Shown: piece by piece, positions 17,930 through 24,955 of the stretch
Layout: each line of letters starts with the position of its first letter
Position numbering within the stretch: position 1 is the first letter of the stretch
Assembly (NCBI GenBank): GCA_016705955.1
Contig: JADJKO010000006.1
Location: 186,001-250,000 of the forward strand
Length of the DNA stretch: 64,000 bases
Direction: 5' to 3'
DNA from: Flavobacteriales bacterium
GTDB taxonomy: Bacteria > Bacteroidota > Bacteroidia > Flavobacteriales_F > PHOS-HE28
Program-made: the position numbers and the translations under genes
The notes under the pieces: generated by a model
What the model saw: only the letters and a program-made list of their open reading frames with translations
Database searches by the model: none
Told to the model about the DNA's origin: nothing

Positions 17930-18854
17930 TCCTGCCGACATGGCGGACATGACGAACGAGTTCGCGCCAGCACTGGAAGATGGAATACCGTGGATCGTAG
18001 ATGTGCCCGGGTTCGCTGCTGACCCCGTTCATTTCGATAATGGTGAATCGACCCTCACGCAGATCCGCCTCGCTTTCACACCGCACATCCATGCGTCCGT
18101 AGTAGATGCCTTCGGTTGAAGCAAGAAGCCGGTCAACAACCTCGCAAAGAACAGAAGTTCGCAGGTGGTTCGCATCGTTGAACAAGGTGCCGCGACAGTG
18201 ATTCCCGATCGGTTCCACGCGCTCGATCACTCCGGGTAGCGGCACCGTGGACAACAACACCGGATCCAACTCCAGCAGTCGTTCGACCTGTTTCCGCCCA
18301 CGCCATTGCTTCCTCAACAGTTCGAGTACGGTGGATCGACCATCGCCGGTCACGGAAAGGAAATCCTTGCCTGCTACTGACAGAAGAGTCGTACTTCCGC
18401 CCGCAGGGTCGCGGGTGAACATCAACCCGAATTCAAGATCACCGGGCGCCATCGCTTGCAGCAGGAAGGTGTTCGGTTTCCCCGCTAGCGCGCGAACCAA
18501 TTCATTCTCATCCGTCACGCGCACTACTCCTTGTCCGCGCTCCCCCACATCCGGCTTCACGATCAAGGGAAAGGGAATGCCCGATGCGCGGTGCGTATGG
18601 ATCACATCGGCTTCAGTGCTATGTACAGGGATCAAGCAGGTCTGCGGAAAGCTCTCCTTCGGCAACAGCGCGTAGATCGCCGATTTGCTCTCCCCGAAGA
18701 AGCCGCCCATGTCGATGGCTGGATTCACGTTGGTGAAGAATGCAGCGCGCCGCTGCCGGATGGCCTGATACAGATAGAGCGGCACGACCGGTAGATAGAT
18801 CACCTGCCACGGCCAGTACTCGTGGTTCAACCGATCGGTCAGTGTGCGCAGCAT
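17805..18854 (-). CDS. ATP-grasp domain protein
   Basis: A 349-residue protein whose middle has ATP-grasp features: FPLIVKPDVGERGQGVVRV (ATP-binding Lys and glycine loop), TFLLQAMAPGDLEFGLMFTR, and C-terminal metal ligands in FTIIEMNGVSSEPGHIYDP. The N-terminus has one hydrophobic stretch (VIYLPVVPLYLYQAI). These enzymes join carboxylates to amines, thiols or similar groups; the substrate here is unknown. It overlaps the LysE-type gene tail-to-tail by 125 bases, and the DinB gene ends 10 bases before its start on the same strand, so the two may be co-transcribed. Confidence 0.8.
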   Translation of the reverse strand: MLRTLTDRLNHEYWPWQVIYLPVVPLYLYQAIRQRRAAFFTNVNPAIDMGGFFGESKSAIYALLPKESFPQTCLIPVHSTEADVIHTHRASGIPFPLIVKPDVGERGQGVVRVTDENELVRALAGKPNTFLLQAMAPGDLEFGLMFTRDPAGGSTTLLSVAGKDFLSVTGDGRSTVLELLRKQWRGRKQVERLLELDPVLLSTVPLPGVIERVEPIGNHCRGTLFNDANHLRTSVLCEVVDRLLASTEGIYYGRMDVRCESEADLREGRFTIIEMNGVSSEPGHIYDPRYSIFQCWRELVRHVRHVGRISEQLQHAGTEPVSFHDLLGRVGSHLGWRLGPLRRVVSWFA

Positions 18855-18863
18855 GGCACTGGG

Positions 18864-19364
18864 TCAGCGCGTGCGATGGTTCCGTGTGGACACCGCCACG
18901 CCCAAGTGTTCAGGTAGAACAACGTGCGGTAGCTCCTGTTCCAACACCATGCGCACCATCGCCAAGTGGTGTACGCCGTGATCGGCGAGGTAGGCCAATT
19001 CGCGTTTCAACGTGGTGCGCTGCACAACCGGATCGGCACTTCCCGGCAGTTCGCTCTCCATCGCCAGGTCATGATCATGGGTGATTCCGGACATCAGCCG
19101 GATGTTGTTGTCCGTCGCGGAACGCGCCACGTCAACTTCGGTCTCGATCAACAGGTTCCGCGCGCGGCGATCGTAACTGAAGCGTTCCACCTCATTGTTC
19201 GCCAGCAGGCACGTGTGGAACTCAAGGATGTGACGAAGGTGTTGGCCAATGGTCCCGCCGAACAACAAGGCACTCGGGCGTTGCAGCTGGGTATTGGAGA
19301 GTTGCATCAAGAGCGCATCGATCTTGCGCAGGATTTCGATGTTGTAAGCGACCAGTTGTTGCAT
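18864..19364 (-). CDS. DinB-family protein
   Basis: A 166-residue helical protein with the DinB/YfiT four-helix metal-site pattern: HLRHILEFH (residues 42-50) and DHGVHHLAMVRM (128-139). These proteins are often thiol- or metal-dependent transferases of uncertain substrate. It is followed by the ATP-grasp gene after 9 bases and preceded by the DoxX gene on the same strand, suggesting a three-gene unit. Confidence 0.8.
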   Translation of the reverse strand: MQQLVAYNIEILRKIDALLMQLSNTQLQRPSALLFGGTIGQHLRHILEFHTCLLANNEVERFSYDRRARNLLIETEVDVARSATDNNIRLMSGITHDHDLAMESELPGSADPVVQRTTLKRELAYLADHGVHHLAMVRMVLEQELPHVVLPEHLGVAVSTRNHRTR

Positions 19365-19385
19365 GATTTCCGAATGTGGGTCCGC

Positions 19386-19787
19386 TTATTTGTTGGAGAA
19401 GACTCTTTTGCGTTCGCGCACGAAGGAACGGATCCGATCACGTTCACGGAACAGCACCCACAGACACGAGGCGGTTACGATCAGCGCCATGATGAACAGG
19501 GTCCCGCCATCATCCATCACCACGATACCAATGACCGTGAGATGAGTGACGATCGCTCCGGCCATGATCCCCGCAGCAAGCAAAGCACCCATCCACGCGG
19601 TCCGGGAAATGATCAGCAGGACTACAGCGATCAGCTCCATCACGCCACTCCCGATCCTGCCAGCGGGTTCCGCACCGATGGAGGAGAAGATGTAAACGGA
19701 TTCCGGCGCCGCGTTGAATTTGAACCACAGCGTTTGCAGCAGGATGATGGCCGCAAGGAGGTCGGGTAGTCGTTTGAGATAGCGCAT
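19386..19787 (-). CDS. DoxX-family membrane protein
   Basis: A 133-residue protein with four hydrophobic segments, starting LPDLLAAIILLQTLWFKF, then VMELIAVVLLIISRTAW, LLAAGIMAGAIVTHLTVIG and FIMALIVTASCLWVLF, and ending with a basic tail. The layout and the F-K-F opening fit DoxX-like proteins. It heads a minus-strand run with the DinB and ATP-grasp genes. Specific function is unknown. Confidence 0.78.
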   Translation of the reverse strand: MRYLKRLPDLLAAIILLQTLWFKFNAAPESVYIFSSIGAEPAGRIGSGVMELIAVVLLIISRTAWMGALLAAGIMAGAIVTHLTVIGIVVMDDGGTLFIMALIVTASCLWVLFRERDRIRSFVRERKRVFSNK

Positions 19788-19914
19788 GGTGTTCCGGAAT
19801 GCAGAGCGTTGGTCCAGCCTCAGGCGATATCCTTACACGTCGGGGTTCTTTCCGGGCTCCTGTAACTTTCTTTTCACCTCCCCGTCCCACCTTTGATCAG
19901 CGGTTCCCTCTCCG

Positions 19915-20400
19915 ATGACCATTGCCGACTACAACACCTCCGTGGACCTGCATGCCGATGGCATCTACCGTTTCGCGGTGAAGCATCTGCGGGATGAGGA
20001 GCTGGCCAAGGATGTGGTACAAGAAACCTTCGCCCGGCTGTGGATGAAAGTACACGAGGTGGATGCAGCGAAGGCCAAGAGCTACCTCTTCACCACGGCC
20101 CACCACGCCATGGTGGACGAAGTGCGGAAAGGGAAGCGCAGCACACGGATGGAAGAGCACCACGAGAATATCCGGCACGCGAGCCAAGGCCAGCCCGACC
20201 TGAAGGAAGTGCTGGATCAAGCGCTCGCCACCCTGCCGGACATCCAACGCAGTGTGGTGCTCTTGCGCGATCTGGAAGGATACACCTACGAGGAGATCGC
20301 GGAACTCACCGGACTCAACCTTCCGCAGGTGAAAGTGTACATCTATCGCGGACGCACCGCGCTGAAGGAATACATCGGACAACTCGACCTCGTCCTGTGA
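19915..20400 (+). CDS. ECF RNA polymerase sigma factor
   Basis: A 161-residue ECF sigma: region 2 DEELAKDVVQETFARLWMKV and KSYLFTTAHHAMVDEVRKGK; region 4 RDLEGYTYEEIAELTGLNLP and QVKVYIYRGRTALKEYI. Its stop overlaps the GTG of the next gene (20397-20400), the usual coupling of a sigma with its regulator. A TAACTTTC box (19863-19870) and CACCTTTG (19889-19896) lie upstream. The downstream TonB-like and barrel genes suggest an envelope-related stimulus. Confidence 0.92.
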   Translation: MTIADYNTSVDLHADGIYRFAVKHLRDEELAKDVVQETFARLWMKVHEVDAAKAKSYLFTTAHHAMVDEVRKGKRSTRMEEHHENIRHASQGQPDLKEVLDQALATLPDIQRSVVLLRDLEGYTYEEIAELTGLNLPQVKVYIYRGRTALKEYIGQLDLVL

Positions 20401-21731
20401 AGCAACGCATCGACCATAGCAACTACGAAGCATGGCTTCTGGACCGGATGGAGGGAAACCTCACGCCGGACCAGGAGCATGAGCTTAAGGTGTTCCTGCT
20501 CTTGCACCCGGAGTTGGATCCCGGCAATGATGAGTTGCCAACGGTGCGCGGTGATGTGGGCCTTCTGAATGCAGGATCCCTGAAGCGCGACCTACCACCG
20601 ATCAGTGAGGTGAACGCGCTGAACGTGGAGGATCACCTGATCGCCCGGTTGGAGAACGACCTGTCCGCCGCACAACTTGAAAAGCTGGAATCCTTCCTCC
20701 GCGCGCACCCTGAATTCGCACGCACGGCACAGTTGTACAGGTTGGCCAAGTCCGCACCGGAGGTGATCACCTCGATCGACAAGAGTGGACTGTATCAAAG
20801 CATTCCTCCGGAAGGATTGGTTACGAGGGCCACGTTGAATGATCACTTGGTCGCGAAGCTCGAAGGCGATCTGACGAAAGAACAGGACGAAGCACTTTCC
20901 ACATTGCTGTTGAATGATGCACATGCGGCGCGCCAGTGGAAGTTGATGCAGGCCACACGCGTAGCACCGGAAACCATTCCATTCCCGGACAAGGATTCCT
21001 TGAAGAAAGGCGGCAAGGTGATCGCCTTCCGCTCTTCATCCGTACTGGTGCGCTTGGCCGCTGCGGCGTCCATCACCTTGCTTATCGGCATGGCGTGGTG
21101 GCTCTGGTTGCGCCCGGATGGGAACGCCCCGCAGATCGCAGAGGGAGTTGATCCCGTGCAGAAGATCGAACGGTCAACAGGAACGCACACACCGGACAGC
21201 GTTGCACCGATCAAGAATGAAGGACCGGTTACCAATGAGAAGGATTCTCCGGCCGTGAAGGAACCAACACCGGGCCGCCGCGAAGAACCGATAACCCCAA
21301 CACCGAAGGCCCCGCAACCCGAGCACGTACCGGAGCGGATCCTACCCAATGGTCCGTTGGCAGAACAGCCCAAGGACCGGGCACCGGAGGAACAACCATT
21401 GATCCAAGACCGCAGCCAGCCAGTGGTGCCTCCAACGAAAGAGCCGACAACTGCAGAGCAACCGGCCCTCGCGGCGGCTACCCCACAGCAAGGAACCACA
21501 CGCACCTTGGGTGAAGCATTCGCTGGTGTGGTCCGGGAGCGCGTGCTCGATGCACCCGACAGAACCACCGGAACCTTGGATGGCACCGATGCCGTTGCCG
21601 CCGTCGATCGTGGATTGAAGGCCGTGGCCGGTGATCGCGCCGGACTTACCGTAGGCCGCGATGCACAAGGCCGGGCCAAGCGCTTCGACCTGCGACTGGG
21701 TCGCAACCTGGGCATCAGCGCGAGTCGCTAG
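20397..21731 (+). CDS. membrane anti-sigma-like protein with three N-terminal repeat modules
   Basis: Start is GTG 20397, overlapping the sigma stop. Three related modules precede the membrane segment, near residues 9-50, 76-118 and 146-188. Each carries a pattern like D-HLVAKLEGDLT-x-EQ followed by a hydrophobic helix and HPE or a variant. This resembles the short cytoplasmic helix that opens many Bacteroidota anti-sigma factors, here in triplicate. One transmembrane helix follows (VRLAAAASITLLIGMAWWLW, about 218-237), then a Pro/Glu-rich low-complexity stretch to about 365 and a basic C-terminus. It probably restrains the upstream sigma factor. No zinc HxxxCxxC motif is present. Confidence 0.75.
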   Translation: MKQRIDHSNYEAWLLDRMEGNLTPDQEHELKVFLLLHPELDPGNDELPTVRGDVGLLNAGSLKRDLPPISEVNALNVEDHLIARLENDLSAAQLEKLESFLRAHPEFARTAQLYRLAKSAPEVITSIDKSGLYQSIPPEGLVTRATLNDHLVAKLEGDLTKEQDEALSTLLLNDAHAARQWKLMQATRVAPETIPFPDKDSLKKGGKVIAFRSSSVLVRLAAAASITLLIGMAWWLWLRPDGNAPQIAEGVDPVQKIERSTGTHTPDSVAPIKNEGPVTNEKDSPAVKEPTPGRREEPITPTPKAPQPEHVPERILPNGPLAEQPKDRAPEEQPLIQDRSQPVVPPTKEPTTAEQPALAAATPQQGTTRTLGEAFAGVVRERVLDAPDRTTGTLDGTDAVAAVDRGLKAVAGDRAGLTVGRDAQGRAKRFDLRLGRNLGISASR

Positions 21732-21839
21732 GACCTTCCACTCATCCTTCGTCGTTCGCCGTTCATCATGAACAGGCTATGTGCCGGTAACCTGTCCCGG
21801 GGTGTCGCCGTCCCATGCATACAAACCAACATCACCGCC

Positions 21840-22214
21840 ATGAAACGCAGGATCCCCCATTTGCTACTGGTCATCGCAACCGTATTCACCATGGGCTACG
21901 CGCGTGCTGCCGAACCGATCCGCCTGAACACGGGCGGCAACGAACGCCCAGCGATCGAACGCGCACTCGAACGTTCGTTGAACCGTCACCTCAGCTTTCC
22001 TCTGTTGGAAAAGGGGGACATGACCGGCAAGGTGTTCGTCTCCTTCGCCATCGACAAGGAGGGCCGCATCGAAGTGCTCTCGTGCAGCTCCACGAATGAA
22101 CGCCTTCGCGCTTATGTGCTCCGCAAACTGGCCCTCGTGGATGTGGGGGAGAACCCGGACGGCATCTGGAAGACCAGCCATCTGGTGATCAACTTCCACC
22201 CCGAGAACAGTTGA
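21840..22214 (+). CDS. small periplasmic TonB-C-like protein
   Basis: A 124-residue exported protein. The signal peptide starts MKRRIPHLLLVIATVF and ends near ARA. The mature part fits a TonB C-terminal-like fold: GKVFVSFAIDKEGRIEVLSC is the typical strand–turn–strand signature. It lacks a transmembrane anchor and a Pro-rich spacer, so it is not a full TonB. ATG 21840 is chosen for the signal peptide; the frame runs in from 21768. It is third in the sigma operon region. Confidence 0.7.
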   Translation: MKRRIPHLLLVIATVFTMGYARAAEPIRLNTGGNERPAIERALERSLNRHLSFPLLEKGDMTGKVFVSFAIDKEGRIEVLSCSSTNERLRAYVLRKLALVDVGENPDGIWKTSHLVINFHPENS

Positions 22215-22240
22215 ACGCACAACCACCGGACCACAGCAGA

Positions 22241-22272
22241 AGGGCCCCGGAACACGGGGCTCTTTGCTTTTT
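22241..22272 (+). terminator. intrinsic terminator
   Basis: Stem AGGGCCCCG (22241-22249) / CGGGGCTCT (22255-22263), nine pairs with one G·T wobble and a short loop, followed by TTGCTTTTTC. It ends the transcript after the stop at 22214 and separates the TonB-like gene from the barrel gene. Confidence 0.85.
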
Positions 22273-22331
22273 CACACCACGCTGTAACTCCGTTCGGGGT
22301 CGATCGTCCTATGCACAGAAGAACAAGGACC

Positions 22332-23330
22332 ATGAAGAAGCTCATCCTCCCGCTCATGCTTTCGATCCTCTGCGATCAAGCATTCGCACAGACCGATACG
22401 GCCGCCGCACCGCACCGCCAAAGCCTGGTGTTGGGTGTGAACGCGCGCGAAGGAGCCTTCGCCAAAGTGCTTACGGAAGGGGATTCCACGAACAAGCCAA
22501 GTCCGGTGGTGATCACCACCCAACGAAAGAAGATCACCATCCTCACCGAACCGCGGAACTGGACCTCCACTGCGGATAGCATGGCGGACCGACTGAAGGA
22601 CCTGCGCACCGAGCGACGCAACATGTTCACGTATTGGAGCGGGATCGACGTGGGCGTGAACACCCTTTTGGGATCCGACAATTCCACCGACCTATCCGGC
22701 AAGGCCGAGTTCATGACCATCGACAATGCCAAGTCGCGCTTCCTCTCCATCAACTTCATGGAACAGAAGATCGAATTCGGCAGCCACCACGTCGGCTTGC
22801 TCACCGGTCTGGGGTGGGAGTTCGTGAACTACCGCTTGAAGAACAACACCCTGCTCACCTACAACGCCGATTCCATCTATGGCATCCCCGTCCAGGAACC
22901 CGACTTCCGCAAGAACAAATTGCGGCAGATGGGATTGCGCGTTCCGTTCATGCTGGAGTTCAACACCAAGCGCGCACCCATGCCTACGGAAGAGGACCTG
23001 AATGCCATGCGCCAGGATACCACCGGCACCATCGCCCGTCGCTTCGAGCACTCGCGTCACCACAACTTCCACCTCGCCATGGGTGTGGTGGGCAGCTGGT
23101 ACTTCGACACCATGTACAAACAGAAGTACCAACTGGACGGCGACACGGAGAAGGACCGGAGCAAGGGCGACTACCTCCTGCTCCCGTACCGTGCCGCCGC
23201 AGCCGTGCGGATCGGGTACGGCGGCCTCAACCTGTTCGCGGAGTACTCCCTTACCCCGCTGTTCAAGGATGGCAAGGGCCCGGAACTGACGCCGTTCACC
23301 GTGGGTCTCACCCTCATCGGGTTCAACTAG
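22332..23330 (+). CDS. outer-membrane beta-barrel protein (PorT-like)
   Basis: A 332-residue exported protein. The signal peptide is MKKLILPLMLSILCDQAFAQ. The mature part alternates amphipathic strands (WSGIDVGVNTLLG, HHVGLLTGLGWEFVNY, FHLAMGVVGSWYF, AAAVRIGYGGLNLFAEYSL) and ends FTVGLTLIGFN, typical of outer-membrane barrels. Start ATG 22332 is set by the signal peptide. A terminator separates it from the upstream sigma operon, but it may still belong to that regulon. Ligand unknown. Confidence 0.75.
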   Translation: MKKLILPLMLSILCDQAFAQTDTAAAPHRQSLVLGVNAREGAFAKVLTEGDSTNKPSPVVITTQRKKITILTEPRNWTSTADSMADRLKDLRTERRNMFTYWSGIDVGVNTLLGSDNSTDLSGKAEFMTIDNAKSRFLSINFMEQKIEFGSHHVGLLTGLGWEFVNYRLKNNTLLTYNADSIYGIPVQEPDFRKNKLRQMGLRVPFMLEFNTKRAPMPTEEDLNAMRQDTTGTIARRFEHSRHHNFHLAMGVVGSWYFDTMYKQKYQLDGDTEKDRSKGDYLLLPYRAAAAVRIGYGGLNLFAEYSLTPLFKDGKGPELTPFTVGLTLIGFN

Positions 23331-23411
23331 CACGGCGGCCCGTTCATGGGGCCGGAGCGAAGCGATCCCGTCCCCCTTCGGAGTCGTCACTGCGGGCCGT
23401 CATCCCGGCCT

Positions 23412-23434
23412 GTCATCCCGGCCCCGAGCCGGGA
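23412..23434. repeat. palindromic dispersed element, GTCATnCCGGC type
   Basis: Stem TCCCGGC (23416-23422) / GCCGGGA (23428-23434) with loop CCCGA, preceded by GTCA. A partial second copy lies directly before it (CATCCCGGCC, 23401-23410). The same design occurs at 38551-38578 inside metG, so it appears to be a mobile palindromic (REP-like) family. Confidence 0.65.
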
Positions 23435-23532
23435 CGGGACGCAGTCTCGTCAGCGTAGCCAGCGCGATCGTCAAGGCCCTTCGCACCCCCGGCTGCCGCG
23501 AGTGCGAAGCGCGTGGCCACCCAGCCCCGTCA

Positions 23533-23574
23533 ACCCCGTCCACCCAACCCAGCACCCCGTCCACCCAACCGAGC
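23533..23574. repeat. two-copy 21-bp tandem repeat
   Basis: Two units, 23533-23553 and 23554-23574, each ACCCCGTCCACCCAACC followed by CAGC or GAGC, and then ACCCCG begins a third. The period equals that of the array downstream but the sequence differs. Confidence 0.75.
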
Positions 23575-23650
23575 ACCCCGCCGCACACTAACCCCCTCCG
23601 CCGTACGGCCGAAGGACAGGGAGAGGGGTCCACTCATCCCCCATTATCTG

Positions 23651-23986
23651 CCAGACAGGCATCCTGTTGGTCCAGATAGCCATCCCGTTCCTCCAGATAC
23701 GCATCCCTATCTGCCAGACAGTCATCCCGTTGGTCCAGATTCGCGTCCTGTTCCTCCGGATTCGCATCCTACCCCATCACTTTCGCATCCTGTCCCATCA
23801 GTCTCGCATCCCGTCCCATCACTTTCGCATCCTGTCCCATCAGTCTCGCATCCTGCCCCATCACTTTCGCATCCCGTCCCATCACTTTCGCATCCTGTCC
23901 CACCACTTTCGCATCCTGTCCCACCACTTTCGCATCCTGTCCCACCACCTTCGCATCCTGTCCCATCACTTTCGCATCCTGTCCCA
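23651..23986. repeat. 16-copy 21-bp tandem repeat array
   Basis: Sixteen units of exactly 21 bases with no indels. Units 7-16 are close to TCACTTTCGCATCCTGTCCCA up to its last base. Units 1-6 (23651-23776) are diverged but keep the central (G/C)CATCC core. On the minus strand units 7-16 read as a heptapeptide like GQDAKVM; a TAG in unit 6 (23769-23771) interrupts that frame, beyond which the heptad continues as xxxDAxL. There are no palindromes or spacers as in CRISPR. Polymorphic minisatellite or relic of a repetitive gene are both possible. Confidence 0.9.
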
Positions 23987-24017
23987 CCTCGCGCAACCTT
24001 CGCACGGAGCGCTCTGA

Positions 24018-24036
24018 CCCTCCCCTGCGGGGAGGG
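24018..24036. repeat. CCCTCCCC hairpin element
   Basis: Perfect 8-bp stem CCCTCCCC (24018-24025) / GGGGAGGG (24029-24036) with loop TGC, followed by CAGGGTGGGG. This GC-only hairpin has no T tract and so is more likely a dispersed repeat than a terminator. Confidence 0.55.
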
Positions 24037-24085
24037 CAGGGTGGGGCGAGCATAGCCCCCGCGATCGTCGGTCATTGCGCAGCGC

Positions 24086-24110
24086 GTCATTGCGAGCGCA
24101 GCGAAGCAAC
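24086..24110. repeat. GTCATTGCGAGCG-type dispersed repeat
   Basis: GTCATTGCGAGCGCAGCGAA followed by GCAAC, a sequence type that recurs between genes in many bacterial genomes as far as I recall. A truncated copy, GTCATTGCGCAGC, lies at 24071-24083. Confidence 0.55.
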
Positions 24111-24202
24111 CGCGTCAGGCGCAGCCACCACGATCATCAATCAACGCGGAGCAGTCCAGCCCAAGCGGCTACTTTAGCGGTCCTTTCAACAGAACGCACA
24201 CA

Positions 24203-24955
24203 ATGGGTCGCATTTTCGAGAAGCGCAAACACAAGATCTTCGCGCGCAACGCCAAGCTCAGCAAACTCTTCACCCGCATCGGCAAGGAGATCGCCATGGC
24301 CGTCAAAGCCGGTGGTCCCAATCCGGATAACAATGGCCGGTTGAAGGTGGCCATCCAGAACGCACGCGGCATGAACATGCCGAAGGACAACATCGACCGT
24401 GCGATCAAGAAGGCCGTCGGTGGTGAGGAGGCCGACTTTTCCGAAATGACTTACGAAGGGTATGCGCCCGGTGGCGTGGCCGTGTTCGTGGAGGCCGCTA
24501 CCAACAACCCCACACGAACGGTGGCGAACGTGCGCAGCTTCTTTTCCAAGTGCGGCGCGAACATGGGTACCAGCGGATCGCTCAGCCACATCTTCGATCG
24601 CAAAGCGGAATTCGTCATTGAGACGGCGGCACTGAAGGACCGCGACCCGGATGAGTTCGAGATGGAGGTGATCGACGCCGGTGCCGATGATGTGGTGCGC
24701 GATGACGAGGGCTTCGTCATCTACGCACCGTTCCATTCCTTCGGGGACATGCAACAGAAGCTTGATGCGCTGGGCGTGGAATCGAAGAGTGCGGAGCTGA
24801 AACGTTTCCCGCTCACCACCACACCGGCCGACATCACCACAGCGCGCGCGGTGCTGAAGTTGGTGGATCTATTGGATGAGGACGAGGACGTGAGTGCCGT
24901 GTACCACAACATGGACATCACCGAGGAAGTGGAGGCCGAGTTGGAGAACGGCTGA
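24203..24955 (+). CDS. yebC: YebC/PmpR (TACO1) family protein
   Basis: A 250-residue member of the YebC family, annotated historically as a transcriptional regulator and now linked to translation of difficult peptide stretches. The start MGRIFEKRKHKIFARNAKLS and the core KAGGPNPDNNGRLKVAIQNA are diagnostic, as is the domain near residues 80-130 (YEGYAPGGVAVFVEAATNNP). Full length. It ends base-to-base with the convergent histidine kinase through TGATCA. Confidence 0.93.
   Translation: MGRIFEKRKHKIFARNAKLSKLFTRIGKEIAMAVKAGGPNPDNNGRLKVAIQNARGMNMPKDNIDRAIKKAVGGEEADFSEMTYEGYAPGGVAVFVEAATNNPTRTVANVRSFFSKCGANMGTSGSLSHIFDRKAEFVIETAALKDRDPDEFEMEVIDAGADDVVRDDEGFVIYAPFHSFGDMQQKLDALGVESKSAELKRFPLTTTPADITTARAVLKLVDLLDEDEDVSAVYHNMDITEEVEAELENG

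Larger units (their letters stand above)
23331..24202. repeat. gene-free block of mixed dispersed and tandem repeats
   Basis: This 872-base stretch has no credible gene. It holds, in order, a GTCATCCCGGC-type palindromic element (23412-23434), a 21-bp unit repeated twice (23533-23574), a 16-copy 21-bp array (23651-23986), a CCCTCCCC/GGGGAGGG hairpin (24018-24036) and a GTCATTGCGAGCG-type element (24086-24110). Long open frames over the array arise because the unit is 21 bases, a multiple of three. A TACTTTAG box at 24170-24177 near the end probably serves yebC. Confidence 0.85.

Noticed and set aside
23651..23986. CRISPR array
   Set aside because: The repeats are directly contiguous 21-mers with no spacers and no cas genes nearby.
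23513..24055. 180-codon plus-strand frame through the 21-bp array (HPVPSLS heptads)
   Set aside because: The frame is open only because the unit is 21 bases; it begins and ends in non-coding repeat sequence and has no signal peptide or upstream box.
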